Shown here piece after piece: positions 1 to 8,926 of a stretch of 64,000 nucleotides of DNA; position 1 is the stretch's first letter; each line of letters starts with the position of its first letter. Origin of the DNA: Metaclostridioides mangenotii. GTDB taxonomy: Bacteria; Bacillota; Clostridia; Peptostreptococcales; Peptostreptococcaceae. Both the position numbers and the translations under genes were made by a program. The DNA is taken from the NCBI RefSeq assembly GCF_017873185.1, contig NZ_JAGGJX010000001.1, positions 558,001 to 622,000 on the forward strand, given 5' to 3'. Under the pieces are notes generated by a model. It saw only the letters and a list, made by a program, of their open reading frames with translations, was not told the origin of the DNA and made no database searches.

Positions 1-573
1 ATAGAGGCAACTAAATCTCAAATGGCATCTGCTAACCGCCCTATACCAAATGACCAACAGATTAAAATGTCATTAATTAGCCAATTGGTACTGGCAGTAT
101 TTATTGCACCCGTTGTAAACTTTATTCCATGTCTAGGTGAAGAATTAGGATGGAGGGGTTTTTTACTTCCCAATCTTTTAGAGAAGTTCTCTGCGCTTAA
201 AGCTACTCTAATCAGTGGTGTAATATGGGGAGTTTGGCATGCGCCTCTTATAGCAATGGGACATAACTATGGACTTGGATATCCGTCTTATCCTTTTGGT
301 GGGATTTTCTCTATGACAGTATTCTGTGTATTTCTGGGCTCTATATTTTCATATGTAACTATAAAGGCTAAAAGCTGTATTCCTGCGGTTATATGTCATG
401 CCATGTTCAATGGTTTTGCTGCATCTGGATTGCTATTTTCATCTATAACTAATCCCAATCCATTTATAGGGCCTTCTCCTGTTGGAATTATCGGTGGAAT
501 AGGAATTATAATTGCTGGAATTGTTTGTTTTAGACTGATCAGTAAAAGTGAAGATTCAATATCAACTATGTAA
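1..573 (+). CDS. CPBP family intramembrane metalloprotease, 5' end cut by the window
   Basis: The frame is open from the first base of the window, so the ATG at 22 is probably internal and the N-terminus lies outside. About 190 C-terminal residues are visible, with several hydrophobic segments. The CPBP/Abi signatures are present: a glutamate pair with arginine in GEELGWRGFLLP, a histidine in VWHAPL and a second histidine in CHAMFNG; in the family (Rce1-like) these residues coordinate the metal and catalyse cleavage within the membrane. The substrate cannot be told. Followed at once by a strong terminator, so it ends its own transcript. Confidence 0.88.
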   Translation: MEATKSQMASANRPIPNDQQIKMSLISQLVLAVFIAPVVNFIPCLGEELGWRGFLLPNLLEKFSALKATLISGVIWGVWHAPLIAMGHNYGLGYPSYPFGGIFSMTVFCVFLGSIFSYVTIKAKSCIPAVICHAMFNGFAASGLLFSSITNPNPFIGPSPVGIIGGIGIIIAGIVCFRLISKSEDSISTM

Positions 574-591
574 TTTATTTCAGTACTAATT

Positions 592-642
592 AAAATAACC
601 TTATGTTAAAACATAATAGTTTTAACATAAGGTTATTTTTTT
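592..642. terminator. Bidirectional rho-independent terminator
   Basis: Near-perfect inverted repeat with 19-base arms (593-611 and 620-638), an 8-base loop, an A-run on the left and a T-run on the right. It sits between two convergent genes, the protease (plus) and the surface protein (minus), and can serve both. Confidence 0.85.
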
Positions 643-745
643 ATAATAGCGATGTAAATTTTATATTTATTTAATGTTATAAAAAGATTCTATCTGATTT
701 GAAATAGATAACTTTAAATATCTTTAATACTATATCTATTTATAA

Positions 746-2080
746 CTAAGCTTTTTTAACTCTAAATAGATATACTCCTAAACCTACCATAGATAATCCG
801 GCAAACAAGATGCCTACGCTTCCTAGAACTCCTCCTGTTTGAGGTAAAGTCGCTGGTTTATTTGTGTTTAGTCCAGTAAGCTTACCAGTGTTATTCGTAT
901 TTCCAGAATTGTTATTGTTTCCTCCTGTCTCTGTACCAGGTGGATAAACACCATTTTTATAATTTACTGATTTTACAACAACTAATTCTCCATTTTTAAT
1001 TTGGAATTCAATCTTTTTACTGTCCAATCTATATCCCTCAGAAGCCTTTGTCTGTACAAATATATATTTTCCTGGTTTTAAATTCTTTATTGTTATCTTT
1101 CCATTCCTATCTGTAACTAATCCTTCTTCTAACATATTTTCTTTATAATCTAGCAATTTAAACTCAACACCTGGTATATTGTAATCACTTTTGTAATCTA
1201 CAGCAACAAGCATAACGCTTCCTGTATTAGGTTTTATCATATCTTCTTTATCATTCTCTTTTATTAAATTTATAGATGCATGCTGACCGCTTTTTATCTC
1301 AAAGGAAATTTTCATTGAATCCAACACATAACCATCAGAGGCTTTTGTTTGTACAAAGTTGTATTTGCCAGGTTTTAAATCTTTTATAATTATTATGCCA
1401 TCACCATTTGTAGTCAATCCTTCTCTAATCATATTTCCAGCTTCATCTAATAGATCAAATATAGCACCATATAATTTATTTTTATCTATAGAATCTACAG
1501 TAGTTAGTACAACATCTGCATTTCCAGTTGACTTATCCGATGTTTTGTCACCATTTTTTTCATCAATGTATGAATATGTTTCCTTATTAACAATTTTTAT
1601 ATTATAAGTATCAGGACCTATACCAAAATCAATTTTATAATCTCCTGGTTTGTCTACTACTTTAGGATTAAATATAGTATTAAACGTAAATACACCCTTA
1701 ATATCATTATTCTTCTCGATATAATTGCTTTGATCAGTAAAATGCACTGTCACTTTTCCATCAGTAGTTACATTAAGTGTACCCAAATCAATACCTTCTG
1801 AAGTAAGTATGTTGGAATTAAACTCATTCTCTATCTTTAGCTCATCTGGAATACTAAACGTCTCTTTGAAATCCTTTTCTTTGCTCTTTATAGACCATTT
1901 GTACTCTAGTGTCACTGCTTCAGATAATCCCCATACATGATTTTCTATTGAATCACTATGAATTAATTTTGCTGAGTCCAGTATGCTTTTTTTCTCGTCT
2001 GCCTTTACAGGATTTATAAATGCTATAATATTGCTAAGTATTAAGCAAATTGTTAGTGAAATAGCTAATAATTTCTTCAT
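746..2080 (-). CDS. CnaB-repeat surface protein, sortase-anchored (LPXTG)
   Basis: Secreted, cell-wall-anchored protein of 444 residues. A signal peptide covers about residues 1-27. Residues 30-190 form a beta-rich region of the kind found at the N-terminus of Gram-positive adhesins. Two CnaB/SpaA-type prealbumin-fold repeats follow (about 200-265 and 300-365), each with the pattern GKY.FVQTKAS.GY. A Gly/Asn/Thr-rich spacer leads to the sorting signal LPQTG at 412, a hydrophobic helix and a basic tail RVKKA. A strong ribosome site (AGGGGG) precedes the ATG. Monocistronic between terminator and AT-rich spacer. Adhesion is the inferred role; the ligand is unknown. CnaB repeats often form internal isopeptide bonds, not verified here. 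Confidence 0.9.
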   Translation of the reverse strand: MKKLLAISLTICLILSNIIAFINPVKADEKKSILDSAKLIHSDSIENHVWGLSEAVTLEYKWSIKSKEKDFKETFSIPDELKIENEFNSNILTSEGIDLGTLNVTTDGKVTVHFTDQSNYIEKNNDIKGVFTFNTIFNPKVVDKPGDYKIDFGIGPDTYNIKIVNKETYSYIDEKNGDKTSDKSTGNADVVLTTVDSIDKNKLYGAIFDLLDEAGNMIREGLTTNGDGIIIIKDLKPGKYNFVQTKASDGYVLDSMKISFEIKSGQHASINLIKENDKEDMIKPNTGSVMLVAVDYKSDYNIPGVEFKLLDYKENMLEEGLVTDRNGKITIKNLKPGKYIFVQTKASEGYRLDSKKIEFQIKNGELVVVKSVNYKNGVYPPGTETGGNNNNSGNTNNTGKLTGLNTNKPATLPQTGGVLGSVGILFAGLSMVGLGVYLFRVKKA

Positions 2081-2462
2081 TTCATCCCCCTTAAATTTCC
2101 AAAATAGTTATATATAGTAAGTATAACATAAATATTCCAAGCTTAAAAAGCTATTCTTTTATATTGAAAACTTTATAATACAAATCTTTAATTCTATTAT
2201 AGTTTCGCATATAATTCATATAATTCTCTAAATTTTGTATCGAATTTTATTTAAACATTGATAAACTTCTACATATTATGTAAATTTTTTTATTATCTGG
2301 CGCTAGTAAATTTAAAAATAAAATAATAAAATTTTTTTGTTAAATAATGATTATCTTCTATATTATATGGTTTTATGTTGTCTTAGCTTATATTTTATTT
2401 TCTAATTTTATCTCACTTTATTTCGACTTTGCATCATTCATAACTCTATCAATTAATACTAA

Positions 2463-2493
2463 GTTTTGATATATTATAATAATATATCAAAAC
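2463..2493. repeat. Perfect 31-base AT-rich palindrome
   Basis: Fifteen-base arms around a single central A, without a T-run after it on either strand. It lies in the 509-base spacer 2081-2589, which otherwise holds only the terminator next to it and unfeatured AT-rich sequence. Could be an operator, a transposon relic or an RNA hairpin. Confidence 0.6.
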
Positions 2494-2543
2494 TAAAAAG
2501 AGGGTATTTCAAAACTAATTGAAAAATTAATTCTGAAACACTC
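2494..2543 (-). terminator. Terminator of the sigma-54 activator gene
   Basis: On the minus strand GAGTGTTTCAGAATTAATT pairs imperfectly with a downstream arm ending CCCTC and is followed by TTTTT. It is 47 bases beyond the activator stop. Confidence 0.75.
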
Positions 2544-2589
2544 GCTTTTCCGTGGATTCTATCAATAGTATAGACGAGGTAGATTTTAA

Positions 2590-4635
2590 CTAGTATTGTT
2601 TTAGAAATTCTCTTCCCTTTTCAGTAATTATAGTTCCTCCACGACCCGATAAGATTTTCACAAGTTGAAAGTCCTGAAGTTCAATAAGAATACTCCTAAT
2701 TTGCTGTTCAGTTAAAAATACCTTTTCCTCTATTGCATATTCATATATTTTTCTTCGTCCTATCCTATGTTTAAGATTATAAGCTCGATATATTTTATCC
2801 AAAACAAAAATATAATCAGTTAAATCTCTCTTAAATTTAAACTTATCTAGATCTTTTTCATTTAGTAATTTTAAACATTTATTTTTAACTCCTAAAGATT
2901 CAAATATATAGTCAGGTAAGTCAGATACTTCAATTAAACTCTTATCTAAATAAGAGCAATATTCAGATATGTTTCTTAATTCTCTTATATTTCCTTCCCA
3001 ATTATATCTTTTAAATATATCTACAACTTCATCAGAAAGGTTAAAGTGAGCATCTAAGTTTTTCTTAAACGAATCGAATATTAAAAATAGATCTCCGATG
3101 CGATCTCTTAAGGGACTTATTTTTAAAGGAAGAACATTTAATCTATAAAATAGATCTTTTCTAAATTTATTTTCACATACTAATTTATTTATATCTCTAT
3201 TTGTAGCGGCTATGATTCTAATGTCTACATCAATAACTTTATCTGAACCAATCCTTCTAATTTGTTTTTCTTGAATAACTCTAAGTAGACTTGCCTGTAA
3301 ATTTAAGTCCACCTCTCCAATTTCATCTAAAAATATAGTCCCTTTGTTGGCAAGCTCAAATAGACCTATCTTCCCACCTTTTTTAGCCCCTGTAAAGGCT
3401 CCATCATCATATCCGAATAGCTCACTTTGTAAAAGTTCTTCTTGAAAAGTACTACAGTTTACCGCAACAAATGGCCCTTGTTTTCTAGATGATACATTAT
3501 GTATTGATTGAGCAAAAAGCTCTTTACCTGTTCCACTTTCACCTATTATTAATATAGATGAATTTGATTGTGCCATTTTATAGGCAATTTTTTTACTATT
3601 TATTATATCCTCACTATAACCAATTATATCATCAAAACTATATCTACTTACATTACCAGAACTTAAAAGCTGGGTCCTAAGCTTTGCTTGCTTTTTTTCA
3701 ACCTCATAAAACTTAGCTAGTTTTATTATAAACCCACTAAATCCATTTATATCTGCATATCTAATTTCTAAATTTATATCTATATTATTAACCTTAACAA
3801 GTTTTTGTTGGTTTTTTGTCTCCTTTTTTATTTGACTAAAATCAAAAGATTTTATATAGTTACCAATGTATTTTCCAATCATGTCATTATCATTTACACC
3901 TAATATTTCTCTAGCTTCATGGGTATAAAACTGAACAATCTTATCTTCACTTATACAAACTAATCCTTCATCGATAGAAGATAGTAAAAATTCAAACTTA
4001 TTTTCTAATCTAGTTTGACCTACTAAAAGTTTTTCTGTAATATAACTAGTCGGGACGATTTTATCTATAAATTTATTCAGTAAATCTTCTTTAATTAAAT
4101 GCTCTAGGTCTAACTTAATTGCTATATCAGCTATACAACCTAAGTCTATTATTCTATAGCCAAGATCTATTATTTCACTGTTATAAGATTCGATTAAAAT
4201 TTCTTCTCCTGGAGTCAAAACTACAGAATTAGGCAAAATATTATCAGATCCAGGATAACTAGGTAAAAGGTTAGGTTTATTAATCCCTAATCTACGTATT
4301 ATGGTTATAGTTTCAAGTGCCATACTTTTAGATAAATTATATACAAATACAGTCTTATTCTTATCTATATTTGAGATCTTTTTAAAACTAGATTTTTCAA
4401 AAGTTAGGCTTGGTATTATGATTTGTGTATCATTTGAACATATCGATGTAATATCATCATACTTTAACTTTACAGAAATAAGTATAACCTTTTCATTAAA
4501 AAATTTAACATTCCCCTCTTCAAAGGAGTATAAGTTTATTTTTGTATTGTCACCTAAAAAATACTTTATTTGATTTGCATAAATTTCCCCTGCATCTTTT
4601 TTTAATGTTATTATAGCCAGTTCTCTAGTTTCCAT
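2590..4635 (-). CDS. Sigma-54-dependent activator with PAS and winged-helix domains
   Basis: A 681-residue enhancer-binding protein. Residues 1-200 form an unrecognised N-terminal region; 210-310 look like a PAS sensor; 335-560 are the AAA+ domain with Walker A GESGTGKE (365-372), the sigma-54 contact loop GAFTGA (412-417) and Walker B TIFLDEIG (433-440). The C-terminus (about 600-681) is not the usual Fis-type helix-turn-helix; it reads as a winged helix with a typical wing region SGRGGTIITEKG. It should remodel sigma-54 RNA polymerase at an unknown promoter. No -24/-12 site was seen nearby, and the upstream neighbour is an IS remnant, so its original target operon may have been lost or lie elsewhere. 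Confidence 0.88.
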   Translation of the reverse strand: METRELAIITLKKDAGEIYANQIKYFLGDNTKINLYSFEEGNVKFFNEKVILISVKLKYDDITSICSNDTQIIIPSLTFEKSSFKKISNIDKNKTVFVYNLSKSMALETITIIRRLGINKPNLLPSYPGSDNILPNSVVLTPGEEILIESYNSEIIDLGYRIIDLGCIADIAIKLDLEHLIKEDLLNKFIDKIVPTSYITEKLLVGQTRLENKFEFLLSSIDEGLVCISEDKIVQFYTHEAREILGVNDNDMIGKYIGNYIKSFDFSQIKKETKNQQKLVKVNNIDINLEIRYADINGFSGFIIKLAKFYEVEKKQAKLRTQLLSSGNVSRYSFDDIIGYSEDIINSKKIAYKMAQSNSSILIIGESGTGKELFAQSIHNVSSRKQGPFVAVNCSTFQEELLQSELFGYDDGAFTGAKKGGKIGLFELANKGTIFLDEIGEVDLNLQASLLRVIQEKQIRRIGSDKVIDVDIRIIAATNRDINKLVCENKFRKDLFYRLNVLPLKISPLRDRIGDLFLIFDSFKKNLDAHFNLSDEVVDIFKRYNWEGNIRELRNISEYCSYLDKSLIEVSDLPDYIFESLGVKNKCLKLLNEKDLDKFKFKRDLTDYIFVLDKIYRAYNLKHRIGRRKIYEYAIEEKVFLTEQQIRSILIELQDFQLVKILSGRGGTIITEKGREFLKQY

Positions 4636-4745
4636 AGCAACTCCTTATACTGCAATAATATATAACTTACAATCGATTATAACAATAATTTATTTATAAA
4701 TCAAAAATTCTCATTTCTAATTCTTTACCTATTTTTAATTTATAC

Positions 4746-5057
4746 CTAATTAAAGATGCTTTTATTCATTCTGACCAAGGCTCTCATTATACAAGTCCAA
4801 TATTTCAAAAACTACTTAAGAAAAACAACTTAGGCCAGTCTATGTCTAGAAGGGGTAATTGTTGGGATAATGCTCCGCAGGAGTCATTCTTTGGACATAT
4901 GAAGGATGAAATTGATTGTAAAAACTGTACAACATTAGAAGAACTTAAAATTTTAATTGATGATTATATGGATTATTATAATAATGACCGTTGTCAGTGG
5001 AATTTAAGAAAGCTGACTCCTGTACAATACAGGAATCAACTTCTTGGAGTCTCATAG
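4746..5057 (+). pseudogene. IS3-family transposase OrfB, C-terminal remnant
   Basis: The frame reads from about 4746 with no start codon into IHSDQGSHYT and then MSRRGNCWDNAPQESFFG. These carry the second Asp and the Glu of the DDE catalytic triad of IS3-group transposases, followed by the typical C-terminus ending in RKLTPVQYRNQL. Only about 103 of some 280 residues are left; the first catalytic Asp and OrfA are gone. After the stop, up to about 5125, the sequence (CTTGACAAAGGGTCC and nearby) looks like the right end of the element. The left junction falls about 110 bases upstream of the activator gene. Not functional. Confidence 0.85.
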
Positions 5058-5151
5058 CACCCTTTTTTTTATAGTATACTTGACAAAGGGTCCATTTTAT
5101 TGAGACATCCCCTTTTTTATTGATTGTATTTATCGAAACATCCATATTTGA

Positions 5152-5406
5152 TTATTTTGCTAAAATTTCATGCAAGTCGAATGTTTTACTTCCATCTTCT
5201 TGTATAAAGCATGGGATTCCTATTCCACCTTCAGCCTTTATACTGTTATAGATTTCTAGGCCATCACGAAGAGTTAGGTACTCTTTTAAATCTGGTAAGC
5301 TTGATGATAAATCTTTGAAATCAACCTCTATATTCTTGTCTCTTAATTGACATAATGCATATAATGTGTCTGGGCATAAATGGCTTCCTACTACTGTTAC
5401 TTTCAT
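5152..5406 (-). CDS. Small glutaredoxin/thioredoxin-fold protein
   Basis: Eighty-four residues starting MKVTVVGSHLCPDT. The sequence follows the glutaredoxin fold: first beta strand, active-site CPDT (one cysteine, no resolving cysteine at +3), a helix, and the cis-proline region GIGIPCF carrying another cysteine. It may act as a monothiol redox or metal-carrier protein; the partner is unknown. The ribosome site AGGAGG is strong. It stands alone between an IS remnant and a broken recombinase. Confidence 0.7.
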   Translation of the reverse strand: MKVTVVGSHLCPDTLYALCQLRDKNIEVDFKDLSSSLPDLKEYLTLRDGLEIYNSIKAEGGIGIPCFIQEDGSKTFDLHEILAK

Positions 5407-5599
5407 AATAATATCCTCCTAAAATTTAAAATTTATTCTCTGGTAAGTTCAGAGTTATTAATTATATATAGCAACAGGTATGCCAAATAAATCAAAATAA
5501 ATGTTTTTATTCATTTTTTTGTTTTTATGAGTAATTCTAGGTTTGTTTTGTTTTATTATGTTTTGAATTATACCACTTAATATTATTTGAATATTTTCT

Positions 5600-5639
5600 A
5601 TGGGTTAAACAGTTTTAACATATATCTTTTTTAACCCAT
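5600..5639. repeat. Inverted repeat, 10-base arms
   Basis: ATGGGTTAAA at 5600-5609 is repeated inverted at 5630-5639 with a 20-base loop. It is the only structure seen in 5407-5686, an AT-rich stretch without a gene. Confidence 0.4.
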
Positions 5640-5686
5640 TTTACTTTCAGTTAATGTTTGAATATTTTTTTGAAATATTTCAACGA

Positions 5687-6047
5687 TTACATATTCAATC
5701 TTAGACTGTAAACTCTCTCATACTTCATCATAAGTTTTATTAATTTCTTAGATATTGGTACAACTCTAGGTTTACTATTTCATTACTATATCTTCCTCAA
5801 TCAAATAGGAATATAAAGCCCTAATTGAAGAAATATATATATTTTGTGACTTCTGTTTCAACCCTCTTTCTTTATTAAATATAGTAAAAGCTTTTACATC
5901 AATAGATTTTACTTCTTCAATTTCAACATCACCCAAATACTCATTAAAGATTTTCAAACTATTTTTATGACTCCTTATAGTTTCTTTACTGGAATTCCGT
6001 ATTTCTAGCTCCATTAAAAATTCCTCAATCAATTCGTTTAATTGCAT
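5687..6047 (-). pseudogene. Tyrosine recombinase (phage-integrase type), truncated
   Basis: The first 90 codons encode a core-binding (SAM-like) domain of XerC/D-type recombinases (LIEEFLMELEIRN...SKETIRSHKNSLKIF). The frame stops right after IVMK. Eighteen bases further, in another frame, lies PRVVPISKKLIKLMMKYERV, which matches the start of the catalytic domain of such enzymes. No Arg-His-Arg-Tyr catalytic set remains. A relic of a mobile element or a decayed resident recombinase. Confidence 0.75.
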
Positions 6048-6185
6048 AAAAAAATACCTCTTTAAATAAATTAAAAATCAAAAATGTTAGCACACATTTT
6101 TTCATCTTAGATTAAATAAAAAGATATTTTTTGTTATACAATATAATTTAGATAGCACTCATCTATCATTTTTTCTTAAATCAAT

Positions 6186-7814
6186 CTACTTCTTAGCATC
6201 TCCATACATCTCTTTTAACTGTTTCTGAATATCATCACTATCTAGATACTCATCGAAATCCATAGTTCTGTCCATAAGACCACTTGGGGTAATCTCAATA
6301 ATTCTAGAAGCTAGAGTAGAAATAAATTGATGGTCATGAGAAGTAAATAGAAGTACTCCAGGAAACTTCTCAAGCCCCTTATTCACTGAAGTTATACTCT
6401 CAAGATCCAAGTGGTTAGTTGGATCGTCTAATACTAACACGTTCGCATTAGATAGCATTAACTTAGAAAGCATACATCTTACTTTTTCTCCTCCAGATAA
6501 TACTTGAGCTTCTTTTAGAGCTTCTTCTCCAGAGAAAAGCATTCTACCTAAGAAACCTCTTATGAAGCTTTCACTCTTCTCCTCAGAGAACTGTCTTAAC
6601 CAATCTACTAGTGAGTAACTTACACCATCGAAGAATTTATTGTGGTTCTTTGGTAGATAATCTTGAGTAGTTGTAACTCCCCATTTGAAGCTTCCACTAT
6701 CTGGTTCCAGCTCACCCATAAGTATATTAAGTAAAGCAGTAGTTGATAATTCATCACCTAGGAATACGACTTTATCGTCACTTGCTAATCTAAATGATAC
6801 ATCATCTAATACTTTAACTCCGTCTATTGTCTTTGTTAAATTGTGAACTTCAAGTACTTCGTTACCGATATCTCTGGCTGGAGTAAATCCAACGTATGGA
6901 TATCTTCTTCTAGAAGGTTGTATATCATCAAGTTCTAATTTATCTAATTGTTTCTTTCTAGATGTAGCTTGCTTTGCTTTAGAAGCATTTGAGCTAAATC
7001 TTGCTATGAACTCTTTTAATTGAGCTATCTTTTCTTCAGTCTTTTTGTTTTGATCTTTTGATAGTTGTAATGCTAATTGACTTGATTCGTACCAGAAGTC
7101 GTAGTTACCTACGTACATTTGGATTTTACCAAAGTCTACGTCTACTATGTTTGTACATATCTTGTTTAAGAAATGCCTATCATGCGAAACTATGATTACA
7201 ATTGAATCTTCAAGATCCATTATGAAGTCATTTAACCAGTTGATTGATTTGAAATCCAAGTGGTTAGTCGGCTCATCCATTAGTAGTATTTCTGGTTTAC
7301 CAAATAGAGATTGAGCTAATAATACCTTAACTTTCTCTCCCCCAGTTAATTCCTTCATTAGTTTATAGTGCATGTCTTTGTTTATCCCAAGACCCATTAG
7401 TATTTTTTCTGCATTAGTCTCTGCATCCCATCCATCTAGTTCAGCAAATTCTCCTTCTAATTCCGCAGCTTTTATACCATCTTCTTCACTGAAATCTTCT
7501 TTCATGTATAGAGCATCTTTCTCGCTCATTATATTCCAAAGTCTTTCATGACCTCTAATTACCACATTTATAACTGTTTCTTCTTCGTATTCGAAATGAT
7601 TCTGCTTAAGTACTGACATTCTCTCTTTATCTGTAATAGATACATTACCATTATTTGGTTCTATTTCACCAGATAATATTTTTAAGAACGTAGATTTACC
7701 TGCACCATTAGCTCCGATTATCCCGTAACAGTTACCTTTTGTAAATTTTAAATTAACTTCTTTAAATAATTCTTTATCACCAAATCTTAGACCTACATCC
7801 GTAACTTGTAACAT
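6186..7814 (-). CDS. ABC-F family ATPase (ribosome-associated, YkpA/YbiT type)
   Basis: Soluble protein of 542 residues with two ABC ATPase domains and no membrane segment. The first Walker A is GANGAGKST (about 33-41), with LTGGEKV signature and LLMDEPTNHLD; the second half has LSGGEKV and VLDDPTNHLD. The second P-loop is degenerate (FLGDELSTTALL), lacking the GK(S/T). The two halves are joined by a charged linker rich in Lys (about 240-300), as in ABC-F proteins, which act at the ribosomal E site in translation or antibiotic protection. No resistance context is seen, so a housekeeping YkpA/YbiT-like role is most likely. Confidence 0.88.
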   Translation of the reverse strand: MLQVTDVGLRFGDKELFKEVNLKFTKGNCYGIIGANGAGKSTFLKILSGEIEPNNGNVSITDKERMSVLKQNHFEYEEETVINVVIRGHERLWNIMSEKDALYMKEDFSEEDGIKAAELEGEFAELDGWDAETNAEKILMGLGINKDMHYKLMKELTGGEKVKVLLAQSLFGKPEILLMDEPTNHLDFKSINWLNDFIMDLEDSIVIIVSHDRHFLNKICTNIVDVDFGKIQMYVGNYDFWYESSQLALQLSKDQNKKTEEKIAQLKEFIARFSSNASKAKQATSRKKQLDKLELDDIQPSRRRYPYVGFTPARDIGNEVLEVHNLTKTIDGVKVLDDVSFRLASDDKVVFLGDELSTTALLNILMGELEPDSGSFKWGVTTTQDYLPKNHNKFFDGVSYSLVDWLRQFSEEKSESFIRGFLGRMLFSGEEALKEAQVLSGGEKVRCMLSKLMLSNANVLVLDDPTNHLDLESITSVNKGLEKFPGVLLFTSHDHQFISTLASRIIEITPSGLMDRTMDFDEYLDSDDIQKQLKEMYGDAKK

Positions 7815-7906
7815 TAATGATATTTCCTTTCTTCTTTTTATATTTACGCAACATTGTTATCATATAATAAATATAGGATTAAGTCAAGGCGCAAGCCTTA
7901 ATATCA

Positions 7907-8926
7907 CTATATTTTCGCGAAGTTACATGCAGGGTAAGTACATACCTCACAATTCATACATAACCCACCATGACCGTAAGCTGCTATATCTCTTTTTGTA
8001 AGCTTTTCATCTATTAATAGTCTAGGTAAAACAACATCAAATACTGTTATTTTACTGTACATTCCACATCCCGGTATTCCTACTATTGGAACTTCTCCAT
8101 AGTATGCAAGTAAGAACATCGCACCTGGCAGTATTGGAGAACCATAAGTTACAAGATCGGCCCCAGTATCTTTTATAGCTGTAGGAGTTACGTCATCTGG
8201 ATCTACACTCATACCACCAGTACAACATACAAGCTCAGCACCTTGATCTATAAAGTCTTTTATTGCTTTTGTTATGACTTCTTTATCATCTGGACAGATT
8301 GTTTGTCCGATAACTTCACATCCGAAATCTTTAACTTTTTTATCTATAACTGGACCGAATTTGTCTTTTATTCTCTCGTAAAATACTTCATTCCCTGTAG
8401 TAACTATACCAACTTTTTTAGGCTTAAACGGTACCACATTTACTATTTTTCTATCTCCAACAACTTCTTTTACTTCTTTAAGTTTATCTTCGTGTATAAG
8501 AAGAGGTATAACTCTAGTTCCAGCAACTTTTAACCCTTTTTTAACCACAAAATTATCGTGAAGAGTAGCCATCATAATCTCATCTACATAGTTTAAATCA
8601 AATAAAGCTTCTTTATCTATTTTAAGCAATCCATCACAAGCCGCAAAGAAATCTATCTTTCCTTCTTTTAGCTCAGAAAAATCTAGATTTTCACCAGCTG
8701 CTAGTTCCCTTAAAAATACTGCTCCATCGTTTTCGTGAACCATACCCTCTTCTTTTTCCCACACATAAAGGTGATCTTTACCTAGTGATAAAAGTACAGG
8801 AATATCCTCTTCACTTACAACATGTCCTTTTTTAAACTTTCTTCCCTTAAATTCTCCAGGAATTATCTGAGTTATATCGTGTAGCAAAACTTGCCCAACT
8901 GCATCAACTGTATTAATTAATTTCAT
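7907..8926 (-). CDS. MoeA/MogA-fold molybdopterin-binding protein with Cys-rich tail
   Basis: A protein of 339 residues. The central-C-terminal part is a MoCF-type molybdopterin-binding domain: KKVGIVTTGNEV opens it, and CTGGMSVDPDDVTP takes the place of the family's TGG-S--D motif. The last 17 residues hold CMNCEVCTYPAC, four cysteines that could bind a metal or Fe-S cluster; this is not part of plain MoeA. It overlaps the mocA-like gene by 14 bases and follows yqeC, the arrangement known from selenium-dependent molybdenum hydroxylase (SDMH) loci. Likely role: final molybdate insertion or cofactor modification for the hydroxylases encoded at 12-36 kb. The exact reaction is inferred. Confidence 0.85.
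   Translation of the reverse strand: MKLINTVDAVGQVLLHDITQIIPGEFKGRKFKKGHVVSEEDIPVLLSLGKDHLYVWEKEEGMVHENDGAVFLRELAAGENLDFSELKEGKIDFFAACDGLLKIDKEALFDLNYVDEIMMATLHDNFVVKKGLKVAGTRVIPLLIHEDKLKEVKEVVGDRKIVNVVPFKPKKVGIVTTGNEVFYERIKDKFGPVIDKKVKDFGCEVIGQTICPDDKEVITKAIKDFIDQGAELVCCTGGMSVDPDDVTPTAIKDTGADLVTYGSPILPGAMFLLAYYGEVPIVGIPGCGMYSKITVFDVVLPRLLIDEKLTKRDIAAYGHGGLCMNCEVCTYPACNFAKI

Noticed and set aside
4945-5145. Minus-strand ORF of 66 codons across the IS end
   Set aside because: It is antisense to the clear IS3 transposase remnant and has no ribosome site.
5152-5406. In-frame TGA as selenocysteine in the glutaredoxin-like protein
   Set aside because: The active-site codon is a normal Cys codon and no TGA interrupts the frame.
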